Positions 51,926 to 62,353 are shown, counted from the stretch's first letter. The stretch: 64,000 bases of DNA from JAZKBN01 sp040388605 (GCA_040388605.1 JAZKBN010000040.1:73707-137706); one strand, 5' to 3'. Notes: generated by a model not told the origin, from the sequence alone. Numbers and translations: made by a program.

Positions 51926-53218
51926 TTACATACCTGCATTTCTTGCCGCTTTCTCTGCTGCCTGCATTACTTTGGCTTCTGTGCCGGGTTTGAAATTGCC
52001 TTTTATATTAAATAGGCGCTGCCATTCGTCCACCTCGTAGCCTTTATCAGGCAGCATGGCATCAGTTGGCAAGTACCCGAACATAAAATCGGTATAACCA
52101 AGGGGGAGAATGGTATGCCCGGGGTATTTGGCTTTGAAAAGCTCTGTGTATTCACCCATCACCTCGGCCGAAATTGCCGGTATTAATATGTTTTCGGAAA
52201 GGCGAAGAAATTGAATACCCAGGTTTTTACCGGGATTGCTTTGGTCAAGCAAATCGTCGAGGGGCAGGTTTGCCGTACCTATTATACCCTTAAAATGTTC
52301 TTCTTTAAACGGCTTGTCGAATGCTGCACTTACTGCTTTTGCCAAGGAGCCTGCCCATTGCTCATACCCGCTTTGCGTGGCTTTGCCGAATACCCGGCCG
52401 TAAAGCACCTGCCTGAGCCTTGCGGTCTTACTGAGCGTTACATCTCTTATATCCGGGCGAACATTGCCGCTGAATGCAGGCATAAATACCACAGGCGTTT
52501 CTTTGCCGTATTTATTCCTGAGCTCTTTCCGTACTATGCCCGGAAAATCTGCGCTTACGGTTTGCGCCTTTGGGAAACATACCGGGTGCGATGCATAATT
52601 CCAGGCAAGGGCCAGCGTTTTGCCTGCTTTGTCGCAGAACTTCAGCATGCGCAGGCTTTCATCATGGTATCCTTTAGGGTTGGGCAAAAACCGGACAATA
52701 CGGGTAAGATGCCCCTTGGAAAATGTGGCTACTTTGCGCCTGCGGTTAATGCTGTGGTTCAGTTTGTCCTCGGCATATTGCATGCTAACCGGAGTTCCGG
52801 GCTCGGCAAGCAGGCTAATGAGCAATTTACCGGCTGCTTCAACTATTATATCGGCAAAGCTTTGGGAAAGGGGGGCAGCCACAGGCTTGGTTTCGTCCGG
52901 ATTAGGGCAAAAGTGGGTATGGCTGCTGAAAAACAGGAAATTGCTTTTATCAAGGTCGGCAATGTGCTTCACTTTTTCCGTAATGCGGTTGCGCAAAAGC
53001 AGGCTTACAGAAAACACTTCAGCTGTTAATATAACCAGCAGTTTGCCTGTGGCTGTATTGCGCAGCACAAGGGCATTAATTTCGGGCGCATCTGCTACCG
53101 ATGTAAATTTTTGGCCTGTAAAAACCAGCTCAGCCGGTTCGACTATTACTGAGGGCGCTAGCAGCCCCGATGNNNNNNNNNNGCTAATATCGGCGCTGCC
53201 GGCAGATAGTGTAAGCAT
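51926..53218 (-). CDS. Neutral/alkaline ceramidase-like protein
   Basis: About 430 residues. The order of motifs recalls the N-terminal domain of neutral/alkaline non-lysosomal ceramidases: a start LSAGSADIS, then ALVLRNTATGKLLVILTAEV, the zinc/active-site-like FFSSHTHFCPN and a middle ALAWNYASHPVCFP. Ceramidases hydrolyse the amide of ceramides. This form lacks an obvious signal peptide and the C-terminal beta domain, so the substrate may differ. Ten Ns (53173-53182) cut the coding sequence after residue 12. The frame stays consistent across them, but the residues there are unknown. Confidence 0.7.
   Translation of the reverse strand: MLTLSAGSADISXXXXSGLLAPSVIVEPAELVFTGQKFTSVADAPEINALVLRNTATGKLLVILTAEVFSVSLLLRNRITEKVKHIADLDKSNFLFFSSHTHFCPNPDETKPVAAPLSQSFADIIVEAAGKLLISLLAEPGTPVSMQYAEDKLNHSINRRRKVATFSKGHLTRIVRFLPNPKGYHDESLRMLKFCDKAGKTLALAWNYASHPVCFPKAQTVSADFPGIVRKELRNKYGKETPVVFMPAFSGNVRPDIRDVTLSKTARLRQVLYGRVFGKATQSGYEQWAGSLAKAVSAAFDKPFKEEHFKGIIGTANLPLDDLLDQSNPGKNLGIQFLRLSENILIPAISAEVMGEYTELFKAKYPGHTILPLGYTDFMFGYLPTDAMLPDKGYEVDEWQRLFNIKGNFKPGTEAKVMQAAEKAARNAGM
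53173..53182. other. Assembly gap (10 N)
   Basis: A run of ten N within the ceramidase-like gene. The flanks stay in one frame if the gap is 1 modulo 3. The true length is unknown. Confidence 0.98.
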
Positions 53219-53294
53219 GCGTTATTTTATATTAATCCGGCAGGGAAGTCCATGAAATTTCATTTTGACTGTCTCCTCTACAGATTGCTTTTTG

Positions 53295-54524
53295 CTATTG
53301 GTCTTTCCTGATCAGCCAGGCTGCCGGGTCAAGCCGTTCGGTGTTTTTCCAAACCTGGAACTGTATTTGGGACAGGCCGTCTTTATCGGTGTACACTTCG
53401 CCCAGCGTGCTGCGGGCCTTTACCTTATCTCCTACTTTTACTTTTACATTGCGCAGGTTGCAGTAAACGGTAAAGTAATCTCCGTGGGTAATGCTTACAA
53501 TAAGGCCCCCTATTCCTCCAACCGAACCCACAAAGCCCACTTTGCCCTCGAAAACGGAACGAACGCTTTGGCCTTCGTTGGTTTGTATGTTCACGCCCAG
53601 GTTGTCTACAATTACATGGGTCATTACGGCATGTTTATGCCGCCCGAACTCACCGCTGATAAAACCGGCCTCCACCGGCCAGATTAACCTGGCCCTGTGC
53701 TCAGAGAAATTATTACTGATAATGGCTGCTTCCGGCGTAAGGCTTACCCTGTCGGCCTCTTCCGATGCATCTCCGCCGGTTTTATCATTTCGTGCCTTTA
53801 CACTACGCCGAATTTCGCGGCGTACCATATCTGCAATCAGCTTTTCCAGCTTGCGGTCTGCTTCAAGCTGTGCAGAAAGCTCTGTGCGCAGCTCCTTCAT
53901 GCGGGTGCTGAGCTGTGTTACCATTTTCTGCTGACGGCTTTTTAATACCAACAGGGCCTCGTTTTCGTTCAGCTGCTCAAGCAGGAGCTTTTCTTTATCT
54001 CGTGTCTTTTTAACAAGCAGGTTTTGCTTATCGAGCAGTTTATGGCGCATCTTATCTATGGCCTTCATTTGCTCCTGGCGGGCTTCGCTGTATTGCTGCA
54101 GGTATTTCAGGCGCATTACAAACTGGTTAAATGTATTGCTGCTGAAAATAAACATGAGCTTGTTATAGCTGTCTGCTTTGTTAGCGGCGTAAACCATGGC
54201 AACATATTCTTCGCGCAGGGCTTCAAGGTCAACGCTCATGTTTTCGTTCAGGGTGGCAATACGGGCCATTTCCTCCTGCAAAACATCAAGCTCGCCATGA
54301 ATGGTGTTAATCATGCGGTTATGGCTTTTTACCTGCGCCTGTATGGCGTTTAAGGCGCCCATGGTGGCTTTGCGTTCGCTGCGGGCTTCTTTTAAAATGC
54401 GGCTTGTTTCCTGTATGCGGCGGCGGTTTTCGTTGCGTTCTTTTTCAAGCTGCTGCTTGTTACGCTGGGCCTGAACCTGAATGGAAAGGCTTAGGCTGAA
54501 AGCAAAAAACAGGAAAACCGGCAA
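53295..54524 (-). CDS. EnvC-like protein with degenerate LytM domain
   Basis: 409 residues. A signal peptide (PVFLFFAFSLSLSIQVQAQ) precedes a long coiled coil (about residues 25-255, KEARSERKATMGALNAIQAQ and following) and a C-terminal LytM/M23 domain. In M23 peptidases the zinc ligands are H, D, H. Here the blocks read NLGVNIQ (Asn for Asp), TVYCNLRNVKVKVGDKV (Asn for His of Y-x-H-L) and QIQFQVW (Gln for His). The domain is thus inactive as a peptidase, as in E. coli EnvC, which activates amidases for septal peptidoglycan splitting. The only usable start is TTG at 54524; no ATG or GTG is in frame back to the upstream stop. Confidence 0.88.
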   Translation of the reverse strand: MPVFLFFAFSLSLSIQVQAQRNKQQLEKERNENRRRIQETSRILKEARSERKATMGALNAIQAQVKSHNRMINTIHGELDVLQEEMARIATLNENMSVDLEALREEYVAMVYAANKADSYNKLMFIFSSNTFNQFVMRLKYLQQYSEARQEQMKAIDKMRHKLLDKQNLLVKKTRDKEKLLLEQLNENEALLVLKSRQQKMVTQLSTRMKELRTELSAQLEADRKLEKLIADMVRREIRRSVKARNDKTGGDASEEADRVSLTPEAAIISNNFSEHRARLIWPVEAGFISGEFGRHKHAVMTHVIVDNLGVNIQTNEGQSVRSVFEGKVGFVGSVGGIGGLIVSITHGDYFTVYCNLRNVKVKVGDKVKARSTLGEVYTDKDGLSQIQFQVWKNTERLDPAAWLIRKDQ

Positions 54525-54667
54525 TAAACAGCGCAGTCTCCTAAGTCCTGACTGAATGCTTTCCTTTACCCGGTATTTAAAATTCCGGGTTAGGTTCAGG
54601 ATTTGAAAATTGCCTTCATTTGAAAGCTGTGTATATATTGAGTTCAGTGTCGGGAGGCCGGGAAATG

Positions 54668-54675
54668 CAAAATTA
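54668..54675 (-). promoter_or_regulatory. -7 promoter element upstream of the EnvC-like gene
   Basis: Minus-strand TAATTTTG fits TAnnTTTG. It predicts a leader of about 140 bases. No -33 TTTG at N20. Confidence 0.35.
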
Positions 54676-54813
54676 CCTCATTCTTTCCATTTCATACGCT
54701 AAGGGCAAAAACTGTCTGCATTTTTAAGGGCAATAAGTCAAATGAAAATGTTTAAAAACAGAAAAAGCCGGCTTCTTTGCAGCCGGCAATCAGGCAATTA
54801 ATTCAATATGGCA

Positions 54814-55218
54814 TTAAAGTTCCACCTGTTTTACAATAATATCAGGCCCGCTTTTAAATTCGAATCTGTATTTGCCGGCGGGCAGCCTGCTCAGGTTGTA
54901 GCGCTTTAAATGCAGGTGTGCGTCTTCAATAGATTCTTCATAAACAGTTTCGCCGTTGCTGTCTAAAATGCGCATATCAACCTGCCCGGGACCTGCTGCA
55001 ATGGCTACACGGAAAGAATTAAGAGCATTGCCGTAAACCTGGGCCCTGAAGCATTTGCCGCTGTCGAAGGGTATGGGGCCCTTTACCTTGCCTGACCCTG
55101 ATGCCGGCTTTGCCGACGGGGCATTGTCTGCCGCATGCGATTTCAGGTTGCAGCTCATGCATGTGAGCAGAACAAGGGCTGCCCTGCCTGCCGTGTTGAA
55201 TAAATTGATTGATTTCAT
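54814..55218 (-). CDS. Small exported beta-sandwich protein
   Basis: 134 residues. N-terminal signal (TAGRAALVLLTCMSC), with a Cys that could be a lipobox (TCMSC), and a basic/Pro-Ala linker. The C-terminal 85 residues read as a beta-sandwich (VDMRILDSNGETVYEESIED, YNLSRLPAGKYRFEFKSGPD) that resembles type IX sorting-domain folds, but the end does not fit a sorting signal well. No family is assigned. It is divergent to the GAF gene across a 323-base region. Confidence 0.6.
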   Translation of the reverse strand: MKSINLFNTAGRAALVLLTCMSCNLKSHAADNAPSAKPASGSGKVKGPIPFDSGKCFRAQVYGNALNSFRVAIAAGPGQVDMRILDSNGETVYEESIEDAHLHLKRYNLSRLPAGKYRFEFKSGPDIIVKQVEL

Positions 55219-55541
55219 AGGGGTATGTGGTTGTTTAATTGCGTTACAAAATTGGGATCGCGGTTTTTCAGCGGGAATTAATAGTACATGGGTGCCCGCT
55301 TTGTATTTGCCGGCGGACTCATATTGTGATGAAGTGATGGACGGCCTGTTTCAGATGTTTTTCTTATAAAAAGCCCCTGTAGCTACCTTTTTAATGGTAT
55401 TATGCAATTTTTGATATTGAAATTGTATCTTTTGTAGGTTTTAAGCAGTATTTGTTGTATAATGCATAAATTTTCAGGTATGCATCTTTAAAACAGGCAT
55501 AAGTAAGCATGCACTTAAAGAAGGCAGATTGATTAATACCT
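55219..55541. other. 323-base divergent intergenic region
   Basis: No gene is supported. It must hold promoters for the small exported protein and the GAF gene, but no box fits the consensus exactly. TATCTTTTG near 55425 has one extra T. Confidence 0.45.
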
Positions 55542-56039
55542 ATGAATAAATTACCTATTCCGGCCAACGAGCCGGCCAGGCTTAAGGCTGTGAAAGCCCT
55601 AAACCTTATTGATTCTGAAAATGAGCAAGCCTTCGATATAATTGCAGAGCTTGCTTCCATAGTTTGTGAAACCCCCATTTCATTACTCACTTTTATTGAC
55701 GAGCACAGGCAATGGTTTAAAGCCAAACAGGGTGTAGGAGCGGGAATGAATGAAAACTCCCGCGACCAAAGCTTTTGCCAATATGCCATCATGGATACTT
55801 CCATTCTTGAGGTGGAAGATGCCACGCTTGATACCCGTTTCAGCGATCTCGGGGTGGTTAAAAGCGACGAGTTCCATGTGCGCTTTTATGCAGGAATTCC
55901 GCTTATTGACCCTGAGGGCCTTGCCCTTGGCACGCTCTGTGTAATAGATACCAAATCAAGGCAGCTTACCGAGCCCCAAAAACGTGCCCTCACGCTCCTT
56001 TCCCAACAGGCAGCCATGCTGCTGAAACTGAAGATTTGA
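55542..56039 (+). CDS. Stand-alone GAF-domain protein
   Basis: 165 residues, one GAF domain and nothing else. Segments such as [39 protein letters not shown] and FYAGIPLIDPEGLALGTLCV are characteristic of sensory GAF domains that precede kinases. It has no catalytic domain, so it can only bind a ligand or partner. It is closely related to the GAF domain at the N-terminus of the downstream hybrid kinase (IIxx[17 protein letters not shown], RFYAGxPLID all shared), so the pair is a tandem duplication. It could titrate or modulate the same signal. Confidence 0.85.
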   Translation: MNKLPIPANEPARLKAVKALNLIDSENEQAFDIIAELASIVCETPISLLTFIDEHRQWFKAKQGVGAGMNENSRDQSFCQYAIMDTSILEVEDATLDTRFSDLGVVKSDEFHVRFYAGIPLIDPEGLALGTLCVIDTKSRQLTEPQKRALTLLSQQAAMLLKLKI

Positions 56040-56279
56040 GATGTAAATAATATGTACTTTTCTAATATAAAATTCACGCACCTGTGCGCTTACATGTTTT
56101 ATTGCTTTGCTTCTGAAAGGCCTTTTACTTGAATTTCTTTGTTTGTCTTACAATAGCAATATAAAAAATTCAGGTAATGCTATTGTGGTTTCCTATAATA
56201 TTATTAAACTGCATTATATTACGAAAAATTAGAATAATGTACCGCCGGAAATGCCTTTTTAATATCACAGCACAAGAAA

Positions 56280-59200
56280 ATGACACAATTTCCTGTACCC
56301 CACAATGAGGCCGGCCGCCTGAAAGCACTTAATAACTACAAAATTCTCGACACCCTGAACGAAAAGGAGTTCGACAGGATTACGGAGTTGGCAGGCATTA
56401 TTTGCGGTACGCCAATATCGCTCGTTTCTCTAATTGATGAAAAAAGGCAATGGTTTAAATCAGGGGTAGGTATAGATATTTCAGAAACGCCAAGGGAGCT
56501 GGCTTTTTGCAGCCATGCCATCATGGATACTTCCATTCTTGAAGTGGAAGACGCCACAAAGGATAGCCGTTTCAGCGATAATCCCTTTGTTACAGGCGAA
56601 GCGCACATAAGGTTTTATGCCGGCTGCCCGCTTATTGATACCAACGGCTTTGTGTTGGGCACGCTGTGCGTAATTGATAATGAGCCCAAAAGCTTAACCG
56701 AAACCCAGAGCAAGGCCCTCCGCCTGCTTGCCGATGAGGTAATGACTTTAATTGCCGAACGCTCGCGCAATAACGAGCTTCGGAATTTTGAGCGCATTGT
56801 GCAAAACTCAAGTAACCTGATTTGCATACTGAACAGCAATGGTCTTATTGAAAAAGTAAATCCCGCTTTCTGCAAGCTTTTTGAATATACCGAGGCGGAG
56901 CTTATTGGTAAACCGGTAGCAGAGCTTATTCATCCAGCTGATTCGGAAGCGGCAATGGCCTGCTTAGCCGCCGCGACGGAAAATGCAGAGCATTTCAATA
57001 TACGCATAGTTACAAAGCAGGGCAGGGTATGCCTGCTCAACTGGATGTCTACTTACGAGCAGGGGAGCGGAAGCCGCTATTGCATTGCCCGCGATATTAC
57101 CGAGCAGGACCGCGTTGAGCACGAAAACCGCAGGGCGCAGGAAGTGCTTGAGCAAACCGGCCGAATGGCTAAAGTTGGCGGTTGGGAGCTGGATTGGGCA
57201 ACGAAGGATTTGCATTGGTCGTCTGTGGCACGCACCATTCTGGAACTGCCTGAAGGTTACCAATCGAAATTAAATGACGGAATAAGCAGATATAAGGAGG
57301 GCGAAAGCAAGGCCCTGCTTACACAGTCAATAGAAAAAGCTGTTAAATACGGCACACCCTACGATCATGAGGTACAGCTCATTACCGCCAGAGGCAATGA
57401 AGTTTGGGTGCGCGCGGTAGGAGCCGGCGAACTTAAAAACGGCGTATGCAAAAGGCTGTTCGGTACTTTGCAGGATATTGATGATAAGAAAAAGGCAGAG
57501 CTTGAAATAAGCGCATCGAAGCGGATGCTGAATAATGTTTTACAGTCGGCATCATCGGTTTGCATAATTGCTATTGACTTAGAGGGTATCATCAGGCTTT
57601 TCAACGCCGGGGCCGAGGCCCTGCTCGGCTATGCCGCCGAAGAGCTTATCGGCAAGCATACCCCCGCCGTATTCCATGACCATGATGAAATTAAAACCCG
57701 AATTAAAGCCCTCAGCGAAGAGCTGGGCTATCCCGTTAGAGGCATAGATGTTTTTATTCGCAAGGTTATTATTAACGGCGCCGATTGTAACGACTGGATT
57801 TTTGTTTCAAAAACGGGCCAAAGATTCACTGTATCGGTAAACGCAACGGCGCTAAAAGACGAAGCGGGTAATATTACCGGTTACCTGGGTGTGGCTATAG
57901 ATAAAACCGCACGCCTGAATGCCGAACGCGAGCTTGAAATGGAGCGTTCAAGGCTGTTGGCATTTATTGAGCATGCCCCGGCATCGGTAGCCATGTTCGA
58001 CAGGGATATAAAATACCTTTCGGTCAGCAATCGCTGGATTGAAGACTACCACCTGCAAAACCGGGATTTCATAGGCAAATCGCATTACGAGGTTTTCCCC
58101 GGCATAACAGATGAATGGAAGGCTATTCACCAACGCTGCCTCGCCGGCAGCATTGAAACAAGCGCCGAAGATGTTTGGCGTCCCGATGGTTGGGATGAGG
58201 ACCAATATCTCCGTTGGGAGGTAAGGCCCTGGTACACCAATTCAGGCGAAATAGGCGGCATTATGATTTTCACGCAGGATATTACCGATAGCTGCATGCA
58301 ACGCGAAGAGCTTAAAAAAGCCAAGGAACATGCCGAAATGGCCAGTGTAGCCAAGTCGGAATTTTTAGCGGGTATGAGCCACGAAATTCGAACCCCGCTC
58401 AACGGCATCATTGGCTTTACAGATTTGGTGCTGCGCACCACCCTCACCGAAACCCAAAGCGATTACCTGGGCATAGTCAATCAATCGGCCAACGCATTGC
58501 TGGGTGTTATTAATGATATACTTGATTTCTCTAAAATAGAAGCCGGCAAGCTTGAGCTCGATATTGAGAAAACAGATTTGTTCGAGCTGAGCAGCCAGGC
58601 TATAGATATTACAGGTTTCCAGGACCAAAGCAAGGGGATTGAGCTCCTGCTCGACACATCGGGCGGCCTGCCCCGCTTTATTCATGCAGATCAGGTTCGA
58701 CTGAAGCAGGTACTTATTAACCTGCTTGGCAATGCCGTTAAATTTACCGCCAAAGGCGAGGTAGAGCTCAGAATAACTTCAGGTCCCGCTGCCGACTCGG
58801 CCCTTACACGTTTCCGTTTCGAGGTAAGAGATACCGGCATAGGCATAAAGCCTGAAATGCAGGACAAAATTTTTGAAGCCTTTTCGCAGGAAGATGGTTC
58901 AACAACACGCAAGTACGGCGGCACCGGACTGGGCCTTACCATATCTAATAAGCTTTTGGCTTTAATGAACAGCAGGCTGCAATTGCTGAGCGAGCCCGGT
59001 ATAGGAAGCACATTCTACTTTGATCTTGATCTTGAGGCCGAGCAGGGCGAAGCCTTTGAAAACCGCCTGCCCGAAAACCTTAAAAGAGTGCTTATAGCCG
59101 ATGACAGCAACCACAACAGGCATATTTTACAGCAAATGCTTAAGCTGTGGAATATTGAGTCGGTGGCGGTTAGCAGCGGGCTTGAGGCCCTGCACCTGCT

Positions 59201-60296
59201 ATCCGTAGGCGAAACTTTCGATGCCGTGCTCATGGATTACCAAATGCCGGTATTGGACGGCTGCGAAACCATAGCCAAAATTCGAAAAAACCTGTTCCCC
59301 ACATCCGCAGCATTGCCTGTACTGCTTCTTCACAGCGCATCAGACAGCGAAGCGCTGATACGTTCCTGTAAAGAGCTTGATGTAAGCCAGCGCCTGATGA
59401 AGCCCATTAAAGCCGATGATTTATACAGGTCTTTGGCCCGGCTTTCTGTGGACTCAAAGCAGCCGGCACCAGTTACCGAACCTGCTGAATCACAGTTTAA
59501 TAACAGGAAAGTGAGCATCTTGCTTGCCGAAGATGTATTGGTGAATGTGATGCTGGTAAAAGCCATACTCAACAAAATTTTCCATAATCCTGAAATTACC
59601 GTTGCCCTGAACGGCGCCGAGGCAGTGGCCAAATACAAGACCGCAAAGCCCGATATTATACTTATGGATTTGCAGATGCCTGAAATGAACGGATACCAGG
59701 CCACTAAGGCCATCCGCGCCTTCGGGAACAGCGCAGCAAGCGTACCTATAATTGCGCTCACCGCCGGCAACCTGAAAGGCGAAAGAGAAAAATGCATAGA
59801 GGGCGGTATGGACGATTATGCTACCAAGCCATTAGTTGAAAGCGATTTAAGACGAATAATGGAAAAATGGCTCACTCCCTCCGAGCCTAATAACACTGCA
59901 GCCGACGGAGGTTCAGAAATTCCGGCAGTTCTTTCCCACTTCGATAAAGCAAAATTCAGTTATTACGCTTCGGGCGATAAGGAAATGATGCGCAGCCTGT
60001 TACCCATTGTAAGGGCCCAGCTTAATGAATCTGTTACCAAGCTTGAAAAAGCGACTTCGGCGAAAAATCTGAAGGCTGTAAAATCTTTGGGCCACATGCT
60101 GTATTCAAGCTGTGCGGCCTGCGGTTTTGAGGTACTGGCAGATATTGCATCGAAAATGGAGATGGCCGAAAGTATTGAAGGCGGCCCGGGCTCACAGATG
60201 AAATCTGCTGCTATAAGTGAAATACGTTTGGTTGTAAGCCTTATTGATGAAGAGCTGAGCCATGAGCCTGATTTCAGCCCGGTGCAGGCTGCTTAA
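56280..60296 (+). CDS. GAF-PAS hybrid histidine kinase with two receivers and Hpt
   Basis: 1338-residue phosphorelay kinase. Order: GAF (about residues 1-160), PAS (about 165-285, [20 protein letters not shown]), PAS_3-like (290-410), PAS (415-550, [20 protein letters not shown]), PAS (555-680, [20 protein letters not shown]), HisKA with [11 protein letters not shown] (His701), HATPase ([15 protein letters not shown]), first receiver ([10 protein letters not shown], phospho-Asp986 in MDYQMP), second receiver ([10 protein letters not shown], phospho-Asp1130 in MDLQMP) and a C-terminal Hpt domain (His1272 in SLGHMLYSS). No transmembrane segment is seen, so it senses a cytoplasmic signal. No response regulator with a DNA-binding output follows; its phosphorelay target is elsewhere. 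Confidence 0.95.
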   Translation: MTQFPVPHNEAGRLKALNNYKILDTLNEKEFDRITELAGIICGTPISLVSLIDEKRQWFKSGVGIDISETPRELAFCSHAIMDTSILEVEDATKDSRFSDNPFVTGEAHIRFYAGCPLIDTNGFVLGTLCVIDNEPKSLTETQSKALRLLADEVMTLIAERSRNNELRNFERIVQNSSNLICILNSNGLIEKVNPAFCKLFEYTEAELIGKPVAELIHPADSEAAMACLAAATENAEHFNIRIVTKQGRVCLLNWMSTYEQGSGSRYCIARDITEQDRVEHENRRAQEVLEQTGRMAKVGGWELDWATKDLHWSSVARTILELPEGYQSKLNDGISRYKEGESKALLTQSIEKAVKYGTPYDHEVQLITARGNEVWVRAVGAGELKNGVCKRLFGTLQDIDDKKKAELEISASKRMLNNVLQSASSVCIIAIDLEGIIRLFNAGAEALLGYAAEELIGKHTPAVFHDHDEIKTRIKALSEELGYPVRGIDVFIRKVIINGADCNDWIFVSKTGQRFTVSVNATALKDEAGNITGYLGVAIDKTARLNAERELEMERSRLLAFIEHAPASVAMFDRDIKYLSVSNRWIEDYHLQNRDFIGKSHYEVFPGITDEWKAIHQRCLAGSIETSAEDVWRPDGWDEDQYLRWEVRPWYTNSGEIGGIMIFTQDITDSCMQREELKKAKEHAEMASVAKSEFLAGMSHEIRTPLNGIIGFTDLVLRTTLTETQSDYLGIVNQSANALLGVINDILDFSKIEAGKLELDIEKTDLFELSSQAIDITGFQDQSKGIELLLDTSGGLPRFIHADQVRLKQVLINLLGNAVKFTAKGEVELRITSGPAADSALTRFRFEVRDTGIGIKPEMQDKIFEAFSQEDGSTTRKYGGTGLGLTISNKLLALMNSRLQLLSEPGIGSTFYFDLDLEAEQGEAFENRLPENLKRVLIADDSNHNRHILQQMLKLWNIESVAVSSGLEALHLLSVGETFDAVLMDYQMPVLDGCETIAKIRKNLFPTSAALPVLLLHSASDSEALIRSCKELDVSQRLMKPIKADDLYRSLARLSVDSKQPAPVTEPAESQFNNRKVSILLAEDVLVNVMLVKAILNKIFHNPEITVALNGAEAVAKYKTAKPDIILMDLQMPEMNGYQATKAIRAFGNSAASVPIIALTAGNLKGEREKCIEGGMDDYATKPLVESDLRRIMEKWLTPSEPNNTAADGGSEIPAVLSHFDKAKFSYYASGDKEMMRSLLPIVRAQLNESVTKLEKATSAKNLKAVKSLGHMLYSSCAACGFEVLADIASKMEMAESIEGGPGSQMKSAAISEIRLVVSLIDEELSHEPDFSPVQAA

Positions 60297-60421
60297 CAGC
60301 TGCAATTCCAGTTCTTTAAATAATCATGCGCTTATTACGTTATAGGCATATACAGATTTTGGCTGCCTTTAAGCAGCCTTATAAAGCATTCTGAAAAAGG
60401 GAACAGATTGCTTAAAAGCAA

Positions 60422-60447
60422 AGGGGCCAATTTGGCCCCTGCTTTTT
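60422..60447 (+). terminator. Terminator after the hybrid kinase
   Basis: AGGGGCCAA (60422-60430), one-base loop T, TTGGCCCCT (60432-60440), then GCTTTTTT. A second hairpin GGCTGC-CTTTAA-GCAGCC lies at 60361-60378. Confidence 0.8.
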
Positions 60448-60483
60448 TAAGAACTTAGTATGTATTAATCGAAGACGGCCTTA

Positions 60484-62076
60484 TTACCAGATTACCTCAT
60501 AAACTTTAAGGCCGTCTACCACTGTTGTCCTGTCCACACCATCAGGACGGGTAAAGTGAATGTATTTGCCGTCAAGCTTTACTTCTTCCTGCGATACAAC
60601 GTTGCGTTTATCTTTTTTATGGAAGAGTTCTGCTTCGCGTTCGCTGCCCTGCTTTATTTTAATGGTATAGCTGCCGTCTATCTCTTTCTTTAAATTGTTG
60701 GCCTTAATTTCTTCGGCCCCGTCGAGTTCGGCATCGGGCTTTTTCGCAAGCTTAACTGCTTTTTCTGCATCGGGCCAGCCGTAGCCTATGTAATTGTTGC
60801 CATAAGGATACAGGTTAGCGCTCTTTTCCAAAACATCGCGCAGCTGCAAGGTTGTAAGGGCCGGGTTAGCCTGTAAAACGCATGCTGCAAAACCGCTGAT
60901 AACCGGTGCGGAAAAAGATGTTCCGTTCAGGGAATAGCAGCTCAGGTTTGGCTTCAGCCAGGGCAACGCCGCCGGACCAATACCGCTGTAATCGGCGCGG
61001 GGGTAAGGCGGGTCTAAAGTGGCGCCAATGCTGAGCACTTCTTTACCGTCGGCGGGCGTGCTTATGTAGTAGCGCCAGTCGTTGTTACCACCGTCGTTCC
61101 CGGCCGATACTATTACCAGGATATCTTTATCGGTAACGGCCATGTTTGCGGCGCGTACAACTGCGCTGCTGCCGCCGTCCATTTGGTCGGGGCGGTAGTT
61201 CTCAATGGGCTTGTCGAAACCAAGGGCATAGCCGAGGGAAGTGTTTATAATGCGTACCCCGGCGCTGTCCATCCATTCCATGGCTGCCAGCCAATAATCT
61301 TCCTCGCCCCGGAATTCATGCTTGGCATCATCGGTACGGGCTAGGTAAAAGGTGGCCCCGGTTGCGCAGCCAGATTTAATATGCGTTGTGCTGTCGTAAC
61401 CGGCTACATGGCGCAATACGGTAGAGCCATGCGTATCTACCGATCCGCTTGCGTTCCTGAAAAAGTTATTGTTGTGGTTGCTGTCTACCTTGTCAAGCGT
61501 TGCCTTTACCTGGTTGCGCATAAATACATGGCGCAGCGCCTGCTGCTTATCCGCATCGCGGAAACCGGCATCAATCAGGCCTACCACTATGCCGGAACCG
61601 TCGAGATCATGCCTGTCAAAATATTCGGCATTAATTTGTTTCAGCGGGGGAGAGTAGCCGGGACTTGCTTTTTCCGCAGCTTCTTCATTTTTAAAGGAAG
61701 CGGGTTTAAAATGTACCCTGAATGGTTCCGCACGAAGCACGAAAGGCATTTCGTCAAGCTGCTGCAATTGCTCATTGCTGAGCTCGGCACTTACCGCGTT
61801 CAGCCATTTGCTGGCAACCCTGGTTTTTATACCCTTGCTTTGCAGCTGCTGCAGGTAGGCGACGTTAAGGGGCACATCGCTGAACTGGTCAAGTGCCTTG
61901 CCGGCCTGCTTCCGGTGGCTTAGGGTTGCGGGGCTTAGGTTCTTTTCAGGCTTATAGCCCTTGGTGTCTTTTCCTTTCAGGTAAATCCAATACCGGGGGG
62001 CGGCATTTACATTGCCTGCAACAAGCAGGCATAAGCAGAAAAAAGTAAGGGCTGTTAATTTTAATGCAATTCGCAT
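60484..62076 (-). CDS. Subtilisin-like serine peptidase (S8)
   Basis: About 530 residues from the ATG at 62076. Signal peptide (LTALTFFCLCLLVAGNVNA), a prodomain-like region (about residues 28-140) and an S8 catalytic domain with the triad in order: Asp169 (VGLIDAGFRD), His216 (DTHGSTVLRHVAG) and Ser387 (LNGTSFSAP). The oxyanion Asn is in VSAGNDGG. Two details differ from the norm: Asp-Ala-Gly instead of Asp-Thr/Ser-Gly, and HGST instead of HGTH. A charged C-terminal region (about 440-530) follows; there is no type IX sorting domain. It is secreted or periplasmic; the substrate is unknown. The ATG is preferred to a TTG at 62085. Confidence 0.9.
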   Translation of the reverse strand: MRIALKLTALTFFCLCLLVAGNVNAAPRYWIYLKGKDTKGYKPEKNLSPATLSHRKQAGKALDQFSDVPLNVAYLQQLQSKGIKTRVASKWLNAVSAELSNEQLQQLDEMPFVLRAEPFRVHFKPASFKNEEAAEKASPGYSPPLKQINAEYFDRHDLDGSGIVVGLIDAGFRDADKQQALRHVFMRNQVKATLDKVDSNHNNNFFRNASGSVDTHGSTVLRHVAGYDSTTHIKSGCATGATFYLARTDDAKHEFRGEEDYWLAAMEWMDSAGVRIINTSLGYALGFDKPIENYRPDQMDGGSSAVVRAANMAVTDKDILVIVSAGNDGGNNDWRYYISTPADGKEVLSIGATLDPPYPRADYSGIGPAALPWLKPNLSCYSLNGTSFSAPVISGFAACVLQANPALTTLQLRDVLEKSANLYPYGNNYIGYGWPDAEKAVKLAKKPDAELDGAEEIKANNLKKEIDGSYTIKIKQGSEREAELFHKKDKRNVVSQEEVKLDGKYIHFTRPDGVDRTTVVDGLKVYEVIW

Positions 62077-62190
62077 TGGCTGCAATTGGTTTGCGTTAGC
62101 GTGTAATTAAGTTACCGAAATATCAGCGGGTTAATATATAACGCCCCTAAGGTCAAAATTTAACGGCATAAATCAGGAATAAATAAAAAT

Positions 62191-62227
62191 GAGCATTCAG
62201 ATTGGTATAACCAAGTGCTGAATGCTC
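62191..62227 (-). terminator. Probable terminator of the peroxiredoxin gene
   Basis: A perfect 10-bp stem, GAGCATTCAG (62191-62200) with CTGAATGCTC (62218-62227), plus an inner TTGG/CCAA. On the minus strand it is followed by ATTTTTATTTATT. It lies about 125 bases after the peroxiredoxin stop. Confidence 0.65.
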
Positions 62228-62353
62228 AAATTACCTGTATTTGGGTTACCCGGAATTTTGGCCTGACAGGCGGTACTTTCTTACAAATTTTTCAATTCAA
62301 TAAATACCAACTTTAACGGCTTTTGCCAGGCTGCCGGGCCGGGCACCAAGGTA

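Noticed and set aside
52211..53029. 272-codon plus-strand frame within the ceramidase-like gene
   Set aside because: Antisense shadow; the minus-strand protein carries the conserved motifs.
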